Below are positions 1 to 7,389 of a stretch of DNA of 16,664 nt, piece by piece. This stretch comes from BJGV01 sp964013575 (GTDB lineage Bacteria > Pseudomonadota > Gammaproteobacteria > Burkholderiales > Nitrosomonadaceae). Under the pieces are notes generated by a model, which worked only from the letters and a program-made list of their open reading frames with translations, was not told the DNA's origin and made no database searches. The DNA lies in contig CAXGWP010000026.1 in the NCBI GenBank assembly GCA_964013575.1, forward strand, positions 1-16,664, read 5' to 3'. Position 1 is the stretch's first letter. Each line of letters begins with the position of its first letter. Made by a program: the position numbers and the translations under genes.

Positions 1-954
1 CATAAACTTCTGACTACATATCCTGATTGTGCTCAGGCATTGGCTAAATATAGGATTAATCCTGGTAACGTAGGTAAAGGTAAAAAGCGTGATGTGCAAT
101 TTGCAACTATGATTGAAACTGCATGTAAATACGATAAGCCTATACGGATTGGTGTTAATTGGGGTAGTTTAGACCCTGAGTTATTAGCTCGTATAATGGA
201 TAAGAATGCAGGGTCATCGGATTCAAAAGATGCTAGTTATGTTATGCGTGAAGCTTTAATTACCTCAGCTTTGGAGAGTGCCGCTAAAGCAGAAGAGATA
301 GGGCTAGGTCGAGATCATATTGTTTTATCTTGTAAGGTTAGTGGTGTACAGGATTTAATTGCAGTATACCGAGATTTGGCTGCAAGCTGTGATTATGCGC
401 TACATTTAGGGCTGACTGAAGCAGGAATGGGTTCGAAAGGTATTGTGGCGTCTACTGCAGCTTTATCAGTTCTATTACAAGAAGGTATTGGTGATACCAT
501 TCGCATATCTTTAACACCAGAACCAGGTGGGGATCGTGCCCGGGAAGTAGTTGTAGCACAAGAAATATTGCAGACTATGGGACTGCGTGCTTTTGTTCCA
601 ATGGTTGCAGCATGTCCAGGTTGTGGCCGAACAACTAGTACTTATTTTCAAGAGCTTGCAGAGAGTATTCAAGACTATGTGCGTGATGAAATGATTCTTT
701 GGCGTAAGCAATACGATGGAGTGGAAAATATGACATTGGCTGTAATGGGCTGTGTGGTTAATGGGCCTGGAGAGAGTAAGCATGCAAATATTGGTATTAG
801 TTTACCGGGTTCTGGAGAAAGGCCAGTAGCACCAGTTTTTGTAGATGGTAGAAAATTCGTTACTCTGAAGGGTGATAATATTGCAGGAGAATTCCGTGAG
901 ATCGTAGAAAAATATGTACAGACAAAATTCCAAAAGAAAGTAGCTAATGGTTAA
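1..954 (+). CDS. ispG: IspG (GcpE), 4-hydroxy-3-methylbut-2-enyl diphosphate synthase, 3' part
   Basis: This enzyme reduces the cyclic diphosphate MEcPP to HMBPP in the cytosolic MEP route to isoprenoids, using a [4Fe-4S] cluster. The frame is open from base 1, so the true start lies upstream; an internal TTG at 40 is only the first start-like codon in view. About 317 residues are visible, and the family is usually about 400-430, so roughly the first quarter is missing. Recognisable parts are RINPGN near the left edge, the PIRIGVNWGSL strand, LHLGLTEAG, and GDRAREVVVAQEILQ. The cluster cysteines lie in CPGCG (codons at 613 and 622) and in GCVVNGPGE (cysteine codon at 751). The GDRxxEV version is typical of alpha- and betaproteobacteria. 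The last 8 bases overlap the start of hisS, indicating co-transcription and probable translational coupling. Confidence 0.96.
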   Translation, partial: HKLLTTYPDCAQALAKYRINPGNVGKGKKRDVQFATMIETACKYDKPIRIGVNWGSLDPELLARIMDKNAGSSDSKDASYVMREALITSALESAAKAEEIGLGRDHIVLSCKVSGVQDLIAVYRDLAASCDYALHLGLTEAGMGSKGIVASTAALSVLLQEGIGDTIRISLTPEPGGDRAREVVVAQEILQTMGLRAFVPMVAACPGCGRTTSTYFQELAESIQDYVRDEMILWRKQYDGVENMTLAVMGCVVNGPGESKHANIGISLPGSGERPVAPVFVDGRKFVTLKGDNIAGEFREIVEKYVQTKFQKKVANG

Positions 955-2209
955 GAAGATTCAGGCTGTTCGTGGGATGAATGATACCCTTCCTGAGCAT
1001 GGGTATATTTGGGATTTTTTTGAACAGACTATTCATAAATGGATGGCTGCATATGGATATAAGAAAATTCGTATGCCGATTGTTGAATATACTGATTTAT
1101 TTATTCGTTCTATAGGTGAGGTCACTGATATTGTTGAGAAGGAGATGTATACCTTTCTTGATCGTTTGAATGGAGATAGTTTAACTTTACGTCCTGAAGG
1201 TACAGCCTCTTGTGTACGTGCGGTACTAGAACATAATTTATTATATAAGGGGCCTCAAAGATTATATTATTCAGGGTCAATGTTTAGGCATGAACGTCCT
1301 CAGAAAGGAAGGTATCGTCAATTTCATCAGGTAGGTGTTGAGGCATTAGGGTATTCAGGCCCTGATATCGATGCAGAGCTTATTCTTATGTGTGCAGATT
1401 TATGGGAAAGATTGGGTATTTCTGATGTGTGTTTACAGATTAGCACTTTAGGTAGCATTGAATCGCGTAAATTACATAGGTTTAAATTAATAAAATATTT
1501 AGAAAAAAACTTAGATTGTCTTGATGAAGATGCCCATAGGAGACTATACAAGAATCCATTAAGGGTACTTGATAGTAAAAATCCAGAAATGCAGCAAATT
1601 ATTAATGATTCCCCTAAAATATTGGATAGCTTAGATAAAGAATCACTGAAGCATTTTGAGGGGTTGCAGCGTATATTGATTGAGCAAGGTATTAAATTTG
1701 AGATTAATCCTAGATTGGTAAGGGGTTTAGACTATTATAATCGCACTGTGTTTGAGTGGGTTACTGATAAGCTTGGTGCACAGGGAACGATATGTGCTGG
1801 AGGAAGGTATGATGGTTTGGTTGAGCAGATAGGTGGTAAGCCAACATCTGCTTGTGGCTTTGCAATGGGAATAGAGCGCTTATTGGCTTTGATTGTAGAG
1901 CAAAAAAAGGATATACCATTCTCTGTTCCTGATGTTTATGTAATACATCAGGGTGAGAATACAGCTAAAGAGGCTTGGAAAACAGTGAGTCATTTGCGTA
2001 ATCAAGAACTTAATACAATTTTACATTGTGGGGGTGGAAATTTTAAGGCACAGATGAAAAAAGCAGATTCCAGTGGTGCACGTTTTGCTTTAATTATTGG
2101 AGAGGATGAAATAAAGGATGGAGTAGTGAGCCTAAAATATTTGAGAGCAGAAATAAAGCAAGTAAAGGTAGAATTGATAGATGCAATAAAATTAATTAAA
2201 GGTATTTAA
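947..2209 (+). CDS. hisS: Histidyl-tRNA synthetase
   Basis: This is a class II aminoacyl-tRNA synthetase that charges tRNA-His with histidine in the cytosol. The 420-residue length is normal for the bacterial family. The class II core is complete: motif 2 begins at about R114 (RHERPQKGRYRQFHQ), the histidine-specific loop RGLDYYNRT starts at about R259, AGGRYDGL follows, and motif 3 GFAMGIER spans about 304-311. The last roughly 95 residues form the alpha/beta anticodon-binding domain. The ATG at 947 lies inside the final codons of ispG, and the MVKKIQAVRGMND start matches the family, so it is a secure choice. No strong Shine-Dalgarno sequence precedes it, which suits coupling to ispG. The gene order ispG-hisS-yfgM-bamB-der is a conserved proteobacterial cluster. 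Confidence 0.98.
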   Translation: MVKKIQAVRGMNDTLPEHGYIWDFFEQTIHKWMAAYGYKKIRMPIVEYTDLFIRSIGEVTDIVEKEMYTFLDRLNGDSLTLRPEGTASCVRAVLEHNLLYKGPQRLYYSGSMFRHERPQKGRYRQFHQVGVEALGYSGPDIDAELILMCADLWERLGISDVCLQISTLGSIESRKLHRFKLIKYLEKNLDCLDEDAHRRLYKNPLRVLDSKNPEMQQIINDSPKILDSLDKESLKHFEGLQRILIEQGIKFEINPRLVRGLDYYNRTVFEWVTDKLGAQGTICAGGRYDGLVEQIGGKPTSACGFAMGIERLLALIVEQKKDIPFSVPDVYVIHQGENTAKEAWKTVSHLRNQELNTILHCGGGNFKAQMKKADSSGARFALIIGEDEIKDGVVSLKYLRAEIKQVKVELIDAIKLIKGI

Positions 2210-2244
2210 GATAAGAATATTTTTTAATCTGTTTAGGAAGAGAG

Positions 2245-2877
2245 ATGGCAACATACGACTTAGAAGAGCAGGAGAAAATAGATAGTTTAAAGTCCTGGTG
2301 GGAGGTTTATGGGACAACAGTAATAATAATTTTAGCAATATTTATTACTGGGATATCAGGTAGTAAAGCATGGAAATATTATCAGAAACAACAGTCTGAT
2401 CAGGCTGTCGAATTATTTATTTCTTTACAGGGGATTTCTGAGGCTGGGGGGGCTAAAAAAATAAAAGATGCGGCTACTTTGCTGATGGATGGCTTCCCAG
2501 ATAATGGTTATGCGTCTCGTGCTGCTCTAATTTCAGCTCGAGCTAGTATTGATGTAAAAGATATAAAGAATGCAAAGAAAGCATTGCAATGGATATTGAT
2601 AAATTCTAAAGAACCGGAGCTAAGAGATATTGCTCATCTTAGGCTAGCTGGGTTGCTATTAGACGAAAAAAAGCATGATGAGGCATTGAAATTATTAGAA
2701 AATGAGCATAGTGAATTTTTTGATAGTTTATATGGTGACTTGGAAGGAGACATTTATGCAGATAAAGGAGATGCTTCAATGGCAATTTCTGCATATAAAA
2801 TTGCGATGAGTAAGATTGATAAAAAAGAAACTCGCTATAAAATTATTCAGATGAAAATTGATGCATTGAATAAGTAG
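2245..2877 (+). CDS. yfgM: YfgM-like membrane-anchored TPR protein
   Basis: This 210-residue protein matches the YfgM/RcsB-modulating family. In E. coli YfgM binds the SecYEG translocon and the periplasmic chaperone PpiD. The visible layout is typical: a short cytoplasmic N-terminus of about 22 residues containing the charged segment DLEEQEKIDSLKSWW, one membrane helix at about residues 24-43 rich in Val, Ile and Gly, then an alpha-helical periplasmic domain with degenerate tetratricopeptide repeats. The start is well supported by AGGAAGAG about 5-12 bases upstream. It sits 35 bases after hisS and 4 bases before bamB, matching the usual hisS-yfgM-bamB order. A role in helping outer-membrane proteins out of the translocon is inferred from the family and position. 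Confidence 0.9.
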   Translation: MATYDLEEQEKIDSLKSWWEVYGTTVIIILAIFITGISGSKAWKYYQKQQSDQAVELFISLQGISEAGGAKKIKDAATLLMDGFPDNGYASRAALISARASIDVKDIKNAKKALQWILINSKEPELRDIAHLRLAGLLLDEKKHDEALKLLENEHSEFFDSLYGDLEGDIYADKGDASMAISAYKIAMSKIDKKETRYKIIQMKIDALNK

Positions 2878-2881
2878 AGTA

Positions 2882-4522
2882 ATGGTCATAATTAAGCTGG
2901 TATTAAATTTCTTATATACTATATTACGATACTTTTATTTGGTTCCAGTTGTAATGATATCTTTTGGATGTGCGGATGTTGGTGAGCTTGTTGATTATGG
3001 TGTGAATAGTATTTCAGTACCAGTTTTCGAGTCAGATAGTAAAGAAACGGAATCTAATATAGATCAAGAAGATGCATCTAATAACAAAAATATAAATTCA
3101 GAAGAGATTAGCTATCCCTTTGAGAGTGAATCAGAAACAAGTGATAGTAATGAGATAATTGATGCAGAGGAGATTGCTAGTGTACCCCCCTTATGGGAAG
3201 GAGATGTTGGTTCAGATACTAGCTATTATAGTGAATTCTCAGCACGGGATGCCTTGGCTGATATTATTAGTCTTACTTATCCAATAGGGGTAAGCGCTAC
3301 AGCACCAACAGCATTAGTGCCGGCATTTTATAATGATGCAATATATGCAGCTTCTCCAGGTGGAAATATTACGCGTTTTGATCCTGTGACAGGGGATGAA
3401 GTTTGGAGTATTAATATTGAAAATAGATTATCAGGTGGAGTAGGAGTGGGTGAAGGTTTAATTCTGGTAGGAACTATAAAAGGAAAGGTACTAGCGTATG
3501 ATACTAATGGTGATCAATTGTGGGAAACGGTAGTAACTAGTGAAGTTTTAAGTCCACCTCAGGTAGATAATGGTGTAGTAGTAGTACGTACTGGGGAGGG
3601 TAGAATTTTTGGTTTAGATGCAGTGGATGGAAAACGAAAATGGATCTATCAGGGGAGTATTCCTTCTCTTACTGTAAGGGGATATGCTGGGGTTCTTGTT
3701 AAAGGAGGTGGTGTATTTGTTGGTTTTCCTGGTGGGAAATTAGTGGCAATACAATTAATGAACGGTAAACTAGCATGGGAAGCTGCAGTATCAAAACCAC
3801 AAGGTGTAACAGAATTAGAACGTATTACAGATGTTACTAGTCTACCAGTTGCAGATGACCAGCAAATATGCGCTGTAGCTTATAAAGGTCGTGTCTCATG
3901 TTTTGAAGTTATGAATGGGAATCCAATCTGGACGAGGGAGGTGTCAAGTAGTGCTGGCCTAACTATGGATAATAAATATGTTTATGTAAGTGGAGATGAT
4001 GGTGCTGTAATTGCTTATGATAAAAATAATGGGAATGTTATATGGAAGAAAAAGATACCAAAAAAGAAAGCTAATACTTTTGGTAATATAAGCTGGGTTG
4101 AGCCAGGTGATGGTCGTGGGCGCGGAACGGTTGAAAATGAATATACTGGAGAAGAGTCTAATTTTTGGGATTTCTTAAAGGATTTCGATTTGATGGAAGA
4201 AGGTGAGGATGACTGGGAAAAAAGTGATAGGCCTGATCTGCGAGGTGGAGGTAGTGGTGCTTTTGGGAAATATGTAACAAATATTATGGGTAAAAGCGCG
4301 AGAGATCTCATTAATAGATTGTCTGCACCTTTTGTTTATGGCTCACAGGTGGTGGTAGGAGATTCTCAAGGATTTGTAACAGTTCTTAAGAATGATGATG
4401 GCTCTATTATTTCCCAATCGGGGACTGATGGAGGCGCAATTCGTACTCGTCCAGAGCATGTGCCTAATGGTTTAGTAGTTCAAACTATTAATGGTGGACT
4501 TTATACATTCGGTATACAGTAA
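2882..4522 (+). CDS. bamB: BamB, outer-membrane assembly lipoprotein, unusually long
   Basis: BamB is the beta-propeller lipoprotein of the BAM complex that inserts beta-barrel proteins into the outer membrane. At 546 residues it is well above the usual 380-400. A hydrophobic signal region (residues 6-28) leads to Cys30 in SFGC-A; the -3 and -2 lipobox residues are atypical, so lipidation is likely but not certain. Residues 50-98 form an acidic, Ser/Asn-rich linker with about 17 Asp/Glu and one Lys. PQQ-like propeller repeats run from about residue 130 (for example GKVLAYDTNGDQLW, GRIFGLDAVDGKRKW, GAVIAYDKNNGNVIW). A block of about 80 residues (about 394-475) interrupts the propeller before the conserved LINRLSAPFVYGSQVVVGD segment. 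The gene starts 4 bases after yfgM without a clear ribosome binding site, so coupled translation is likely. The frame is intact throughout. Confidence 0.9.
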   Translation: MVIIKLVLNFLYTILRYFYLVPVVMISFGCADVGELVDYGVNSISVPVFESDSKETESNIDQEDASNNKNINSEEISYPFESESETSDSNEIIDAEEIASVPPLWEGDVGSDTSYYSEFSARDALADIISLTYPIGVSATAPTALVPAFYNDAIYAASPGGNITRFDPVTGDEVWSINIENRLSGGVGVGEGLILVGTIKGKVLAYDTNGDQLWETVVTSEVLSPPQVDNGVVVVRTGEGRIFGLDAVDGKRKWIYQGSIPSLTVRGYAGVLVKGGGVFVGFPGGKLVAIQLMNGKLAWEAAVSKPQGVTELERITDVTSLPVADDQQICAVAYKGRVSCFEVMNGNPIWTREVSSSAGLTMDNKYVYVSGDDGAVIAYDKNNGNVIWKKKIPKKKANTFGNISWVEPGDGRGRGTVENEYTGEESNFWDFLKDFDLMEEGEDDWEKSDRPDLRGGGSGAFGKYVTNIMGKSARDLINRLSAPFVYGSQVVVGDSQGFVTVLKNDDGSIISQSGTDGGAIRTRPEHVPNGLVVQTINGGLYTFGIQ

Positions 4523-4557
4523 ATTCAGTTTGATTAAATTTTTTAATATAGAAATAG

Positions 4558-4580
4558 TTCTCTCTTTAAAGGAGAGAGAA
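4558..4580 (+). promoter_or_regulatory. Hairpin hiding a Shine-Dalgarno sequence in the der leader
   Basis: The left arm TTCTCTCT pairs with the right arm AGAGAGAA over 8 Watson-Crick pairs. Two G-U pairs then close a 3-base AAA loop. The right arm and loop contain AAAGGAGAG, the best Shine-Dalgarno sequence near der. It lies about 10 bases before an ATG at 4586 that opens a 7-codon reading frame ending just before der. No T-run follows the stem, so it is not a convincing intrinsic terminator. A translational switch or temperature-sensitive structure is inference. Confidence 0.5.
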
Positions 4581-4585
4581 AATAG

Positions 4586-4609
4586 ATGTTTTCTATAGAG
4601 ATGATTTAG
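4586..4609 (+). CDS. Possible 7-codon leader ORF before der
   Basis: The reading frame encodes MFSIEMI followed by TAG. It is preceded at normal distance by AAAGGAGAG (4568-4576), and its stop ends 4 bases before the der ATG at 4614. Der has no good ribosome binding site of its own in the bases directly upstream. Ribosomes finishing this frame could therefore reinitiate on der. The peptide resembles nothing I recognise, and the frame is short enough to arise by chance. Confidence 0.3.
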   Translation: MFSIEMI

Positions 4610-4613
4610 AAAA

Positions 4614-6017
4614 ATGAAACCTATTCTTGTATTAATTGGCCGCCCCAATGTAGGCAAATCTACTCTTTTTAATCGGTTAACATGCAGCCGTGATGCAATT
4701 GTAGCTAATGTTCCAGGATTAACGCGTGATAGACACTATGGTCATGGAAAATTAGGTAATAAACCGTATTTAGTAGTGGATACAGGTGGTTTTGAACCCA
4801 TAATAAAAAATGGAATACCACATAAAATGGCAATACAGACATTACAGGCAATTGATGAGGCTGATGTAGTGTTATTTATTGTCGATGCAAGGCAGGGTAT
4901 AACGCCTCAAGATAGAATTATTACTAAGCAGCTTAGGAAAACAGGAAAAAATATTATTTTAATAGTAAATAAATCCGAAGGTATGGTATCCACTGTTATT
5001 ACTGCTGAATTTTATGAATTGGGATTAGGTGTGCCTTGTGCTATTTCGGCTGCGCATGGAGATAATATTAGTAAATTACTAGAATTATCATTAACAAACT
5101 TTCTTGGGAATCAAGTTGGTTTAGAAGAAGATAAGCACCCAAAGATTGCTGTAATAGGGAGACCTAATGTTGGAAAGTCGACATTGATAAATACATTGCT
5201 AGGGGAGGAACGTGTAATTTCCTTTGATCAGCCTGGGACTACTAGAGATAGTATTAGCATTAATTTTGAACGTAATAAACGTAAATATACTTTGATTGAT
5301 ACTGCTGGCTTACGTCGTCGCGGGAAAATTTCTGAGACAATAGAAAAATTTTCAGTAATTAAAACTATAGAATCAATAGAGAACTCTAATGTGGTAATAC
5401 TTGTATTAGATGGCAGTAGTGAGATTTCTGAACAGGATGCCCATATAGCAGGATCCATATTAGATGCCGGACGTGCAGTAATCTTGGTAGTAAATAAATG
5501 GGATGGGTTGGATATTTATCAACGTGAAACTATTAAGCGTGATATTTCAAGGAAGCTATCATTCCTTCTTAATTTTGCTAGTGTACATTATATATCCGCG
5601 CTGCGAGGTAATGGCATGACGGGGTTGTTTCCATCTATTGAGTCGGTATATTCGTCTGCGATGGTGAAATTATCTACCCCAAAGCTTACACGTGTACTTT
5701 TAGGAGCAATAGAGAAACAACCTCCGCCACGTTATGGTATATATCGTCCTAAGTTACGCTATGCCCATCAAGGTGGATCTAATCCTCCACTAATAATAAT
5801 TCATGGTAGCGCTTTAAAATACATATCGAAAACATACCAGCGCTATTTAGAAAATTCATTTCGTTTAGCGTTTAAATTAGAGGGTACCCCGCTACGGGTT
5901 GAATTTAAGGCAGGTGATAACCCTTATGAGGGGAAGAAGGCTGAAGCACTTAATGATTCTGAAGTGGCACGTCTTCATAGGAAACGCCGCAATAACAAGA
6001 AGAAATATGGCCGCTAA
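4614..6017 (+). CDS. der: Der (EngA), double-domain ribosome assembly GTPase
   Basis: Der is an essential GTPase that acts in maturation of the 50S ribosomal subunit. The 467-residue protein has the family layout of two tandem G domains and a C-terminal KH-like domain. In the first G domain GRPNVGKST lies at residues 9-17, followed by DTGGFEP and a G4 motif reading NKSEGM. The canonical G4 is NKxD, and the Glu version is usual in betaproteobacterial Der. In the second domain GRPNVGKS is at 182-189, then DTAGLRRRGK and NKWDGLD. The C-terminus contains the conserved NPPLIIIHGSAL and the basic tail RKRRNNKKKYGR. The MKPILVLIGRPN start is the family start, although its upstream bases lack a Shine-Dalgarno sequence. 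It is the last gene of the ispG-to-der cluster. Confidence 0.98.
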   Translation: MKPILVLIGRPNVGKSTLFNRLTCSRDAIVANVPGLTRDRHYGHGKLGNKPYLVVDTGGFEPIIKNGIPHKMAIQTLQAIDEADVVLFIVDARQGITPQDRIITKQLRKTGKNIILIVNKSEGMVSTVITAEFYELGLGVPCAISAAHGDNISKLLELSLTNFLGNQVGLEEDKHPKIAVIGRPNVGKSTLINTLLGEERVISFDQPGTTRDSISINFERNKRKYTLIDTAGLRRRGKISETIEKFSVIKTIESIENSNVVILVLDGSSEISEQDAHIAGSILDAGRAVILVVNKWDGLDIYQRETIKRDISRKLSFLLNFASVHYISALRGNGMTGLFPSIESVYSSAMVKLSTPKLTRVLLGAIEKQPPPRYGIYRPKLRYAHQGGSNPPLIIIHGSALKYISKTYQRYLENSFRLAFKLEGTPLRVEFKAGDNPYEGKKAEALNDSEVARLHRKRRNNKKKYGR

Positions 6018-6053
6018 TCTAACAAATAGATTTTATAAGTTATTTTAGATTAG
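6014..6053. terminator. Inverted repeat between convergent der and apaG
   Basis: CTAATCTAA (6014-6022) and TTAGATTAG (6045-6053) are perfect 9-base inverted copies separated by 22 bases. The left arm includes the der stop codon. The arms lie between two convergent genes, where a two-way terminator would be expected. They are AT-rich, and no clean T-run follows the right arm, so termination is only a possibility. Confidence 0.3.
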
Positions 6054-6103
6054 TGTAAAAGCTTTTCTGTATATATTTACTCTAATAGAAAATCAAGGTA
6101 TTT

Positions 6104-6478
6104 TTAATGTAGAGTTCTTGGTACACTCAGAGTAAATTCTGGGATTGATGCATCGAAATGTAGACCATCCTCTGCAACCATTTGGTAGCTGCCTTTCATT
6201 GATCCAACAGGAGAAGAGATAGCGGTACCACTTGTATATTCAAAGCTGTCTCCAGGTTTTAGTAGTGGTTGTTCTCCTACAACACCTAATCCACGTACTT
6301 CTTGAGCGTCATTACCCCCGTCTTCAATAATCCAATGACGGCTGATTAATTGCGCTGCAACCATACCAGTATTTGCAATGGTAATGGTATATGCAAATAC
6401 ATATCGGTCTAAAGTCTCATCTGATTGTTCAGGAAGGTAGGTAGTACGTACAATTATGTCTATTTCATATTTTTCCAT
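6104..6478 (-). CDS. apaG: ApaG domain protein
   Basis: This 124-residue protein is a full-length ApaG, a small fibronectin-III-like beta-sandwich protein linked in E. coli and Salmonella to cobalt resistance and Mg2+ efflux phenotypes; its biochemical role is poorly known. The conserved core is clear: YVFAYTITIANTG, the long strand RHWIIEDG, then VRGLGVVGEQPLLKPGDSFEYTSG and the glycine-rich MKGSYQMV. No signal peptide or membrane segment is seen, so it should be cytosolic. It is transcribed toward der and divergently from rpe, an arrangement common in betaproteobacteria. The ATG at 6478 has no evident Shine-Dalgarno sequence upstream on its strand, but the MEKYEIDIIVRTTYL beginning fits the family. 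Confidence 0.94.
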   Translation of the reverse strand: MEKYEIDIIVRTTYLPEQSDETLDRYVFAYTITIANTGMVAAQLISRHWIIEDGGNDAQEVRGLGVVGEQPLLKPGDSFEYTSGTAISSPVGSMKGSYQMVAEDGLHFDASIPEFTLSVPRTLH

Positions 6479-6500
6479 ATTATTAATTAGTGTATATAAT
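6472..6500 (+). promoter_or_regulatory. Possible sigma-70 promoter for rpe
   Basis: TTTCCA (6472-6477, 4 of 6 matching TTGACA) is followed after 17 bases by a perfect TATAAT (6495-6500). The element points toward rpe and overlaps the first codons of the divergent apaG. In such AT-rich DNA a chance TATAAT is common, so the call rests mainly on the spacing and position. Confidence 0.4.
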
Positions 6501-6650
6501 TAGTATGTTACAGTAAGGATAAAGTTATGAAAAAACTCATATTTTAAGTAGGATCGATTAATTTTATCATATTAAGTCAAAGTAGATAGCATTAGAGCTG
6601 TATTTGAGGTTAAAATGTCGTTCCTGTTTCTAAGTCTAAGAATATATTTT

Positions 6651-7334
6651 ATGTCAAATTATCTTATTGCCCCAAGCATTCTTTCTGCAAATTTTGCTAA
6701 GTTAGGTGAGGAAATTAATGATGTCCTTGATTCTGGTGCGGATATTATTCATTTTGATGTGATGGATAATCATTATGTCCCCAATCTAACGATTGGGCCT
6801 CTTGTATGCGAGGCAATTCGACCATTAACAGATGCAATTATTGATGTTCATTTAATGGTAGAACCAGTAGATAGAATAATCCCTGATTTTGCAAAAGCTG
6901 GGGCAAATATTATTTCCTTTCACCCTGAAGCCTCTAAGCATATAGATCGTACGATTGGGCTTATTAAAGAAAATGGATGTAAGGCTGGACTGGTATTTAA
7001 CCCTGCCACTCCTTTACATTATCTTGATCATATACTAGGCAAGATTGATCTTATTTTAATAATGTCAGTTAATCCTGGTTTTGGTGGGCAAAAATTTATT
7101 CCTGAGGCATTAAATAAATTAAAATTTGTACGTAATTGTATTGATGCTAGTAATAAAAAAATATTGTTAGAAATAGATGGTGGAGTTAAGGTGGATAATA
7201 TAGCTGAAATTGCACGTGCTGGAGCAGATACATTTGTTGCTGGTTCTGCAATTTATGGCTCAGGTAAAAGCGAAGATCCTCATCGATATGATACGATATT
7301 ATCTGAATTAAGAGCAGAGTTGGCTAAGGTCTAA
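6651..7334 (+). CDS. rpe: Ribulose-phosphate 3-epimerase
   Basis: Rpe interconverts ribulose 5-phosphate and xylulose 5-phosphate in the pentose-phosphate pathway (and the Calvin cycle where present). It is a metal-dependent TIM barrel in the cytosol. From the chosen start it has 227 residues, the family length. The main signatures are present: LIAPSILSANF, HFDVMDNHYVPN with metal and catalytic residues H34 and D36, DVHLMV with H67, GLVFNPATP, MSVNPGFGGQKF, the catalytic D176 in EIDGG, and VAGSAIYG. The start is debatable. Family alignment favours ATG 6651 (MSNYLIAPS). An in-frame ATG at 6615 has GAGG 5 bases upstream and would add 12 mostly hydrophobic residues. It probably leads an rpe-gph-trpE transcription unit. 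Confidence 0.96.
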   Translation: MSNYLIAPSILSANFAKLGEEINDVLDSGADIIHFDVMDNHYVPNLTIGPLVCEAIRPLTDAIIDVHLMVEPVDRIIPDFAKAGANIISFHPEASKHIDRTIGLIKENGCKAGLVFNPATPLHYLDHILGKIDLILIMSVNPGFGGQKFIPEALNKLKFVRNCIDASNKKILLEIDGGVKVDNIAEIARAGADTFVAGSAIYGSGKSEDPHRYDTILSELRAELAKV

Positions 7335-7389
7335 TCATAGTAGATATTAGGATAAATTAAGATTATTTTTCTTGTATCTTTATAAGTTA

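Noticed and set aside
40..954. A complete ispG starting at TTG 40
   Set aside because: The frame is open to base 1 and reads family-like sequence before 40, and the protein would lack the N-terminal part of the barrel; the gene is cut by the window edge.
4061..4306. Frameshift or pseudogene in bamB
   Set aside because: The frame stays open, and conserved propeller sequence resumes after the extra block, so an in-frame insertion explains it.
4015..4311. Reverse-strand 98-codon open frame inside bamB
   Set aside because: Its composition is a mirror of the bamB insertion, it shows no family signature and no ribosome binding site; it is a shadow of the real gene.
4558..4580. Intrinsic terminator after bamB
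   Set aside because: The stem is good, but the bases after it are AAATAG with no T-run on either strand side, so a leader structure fits better.
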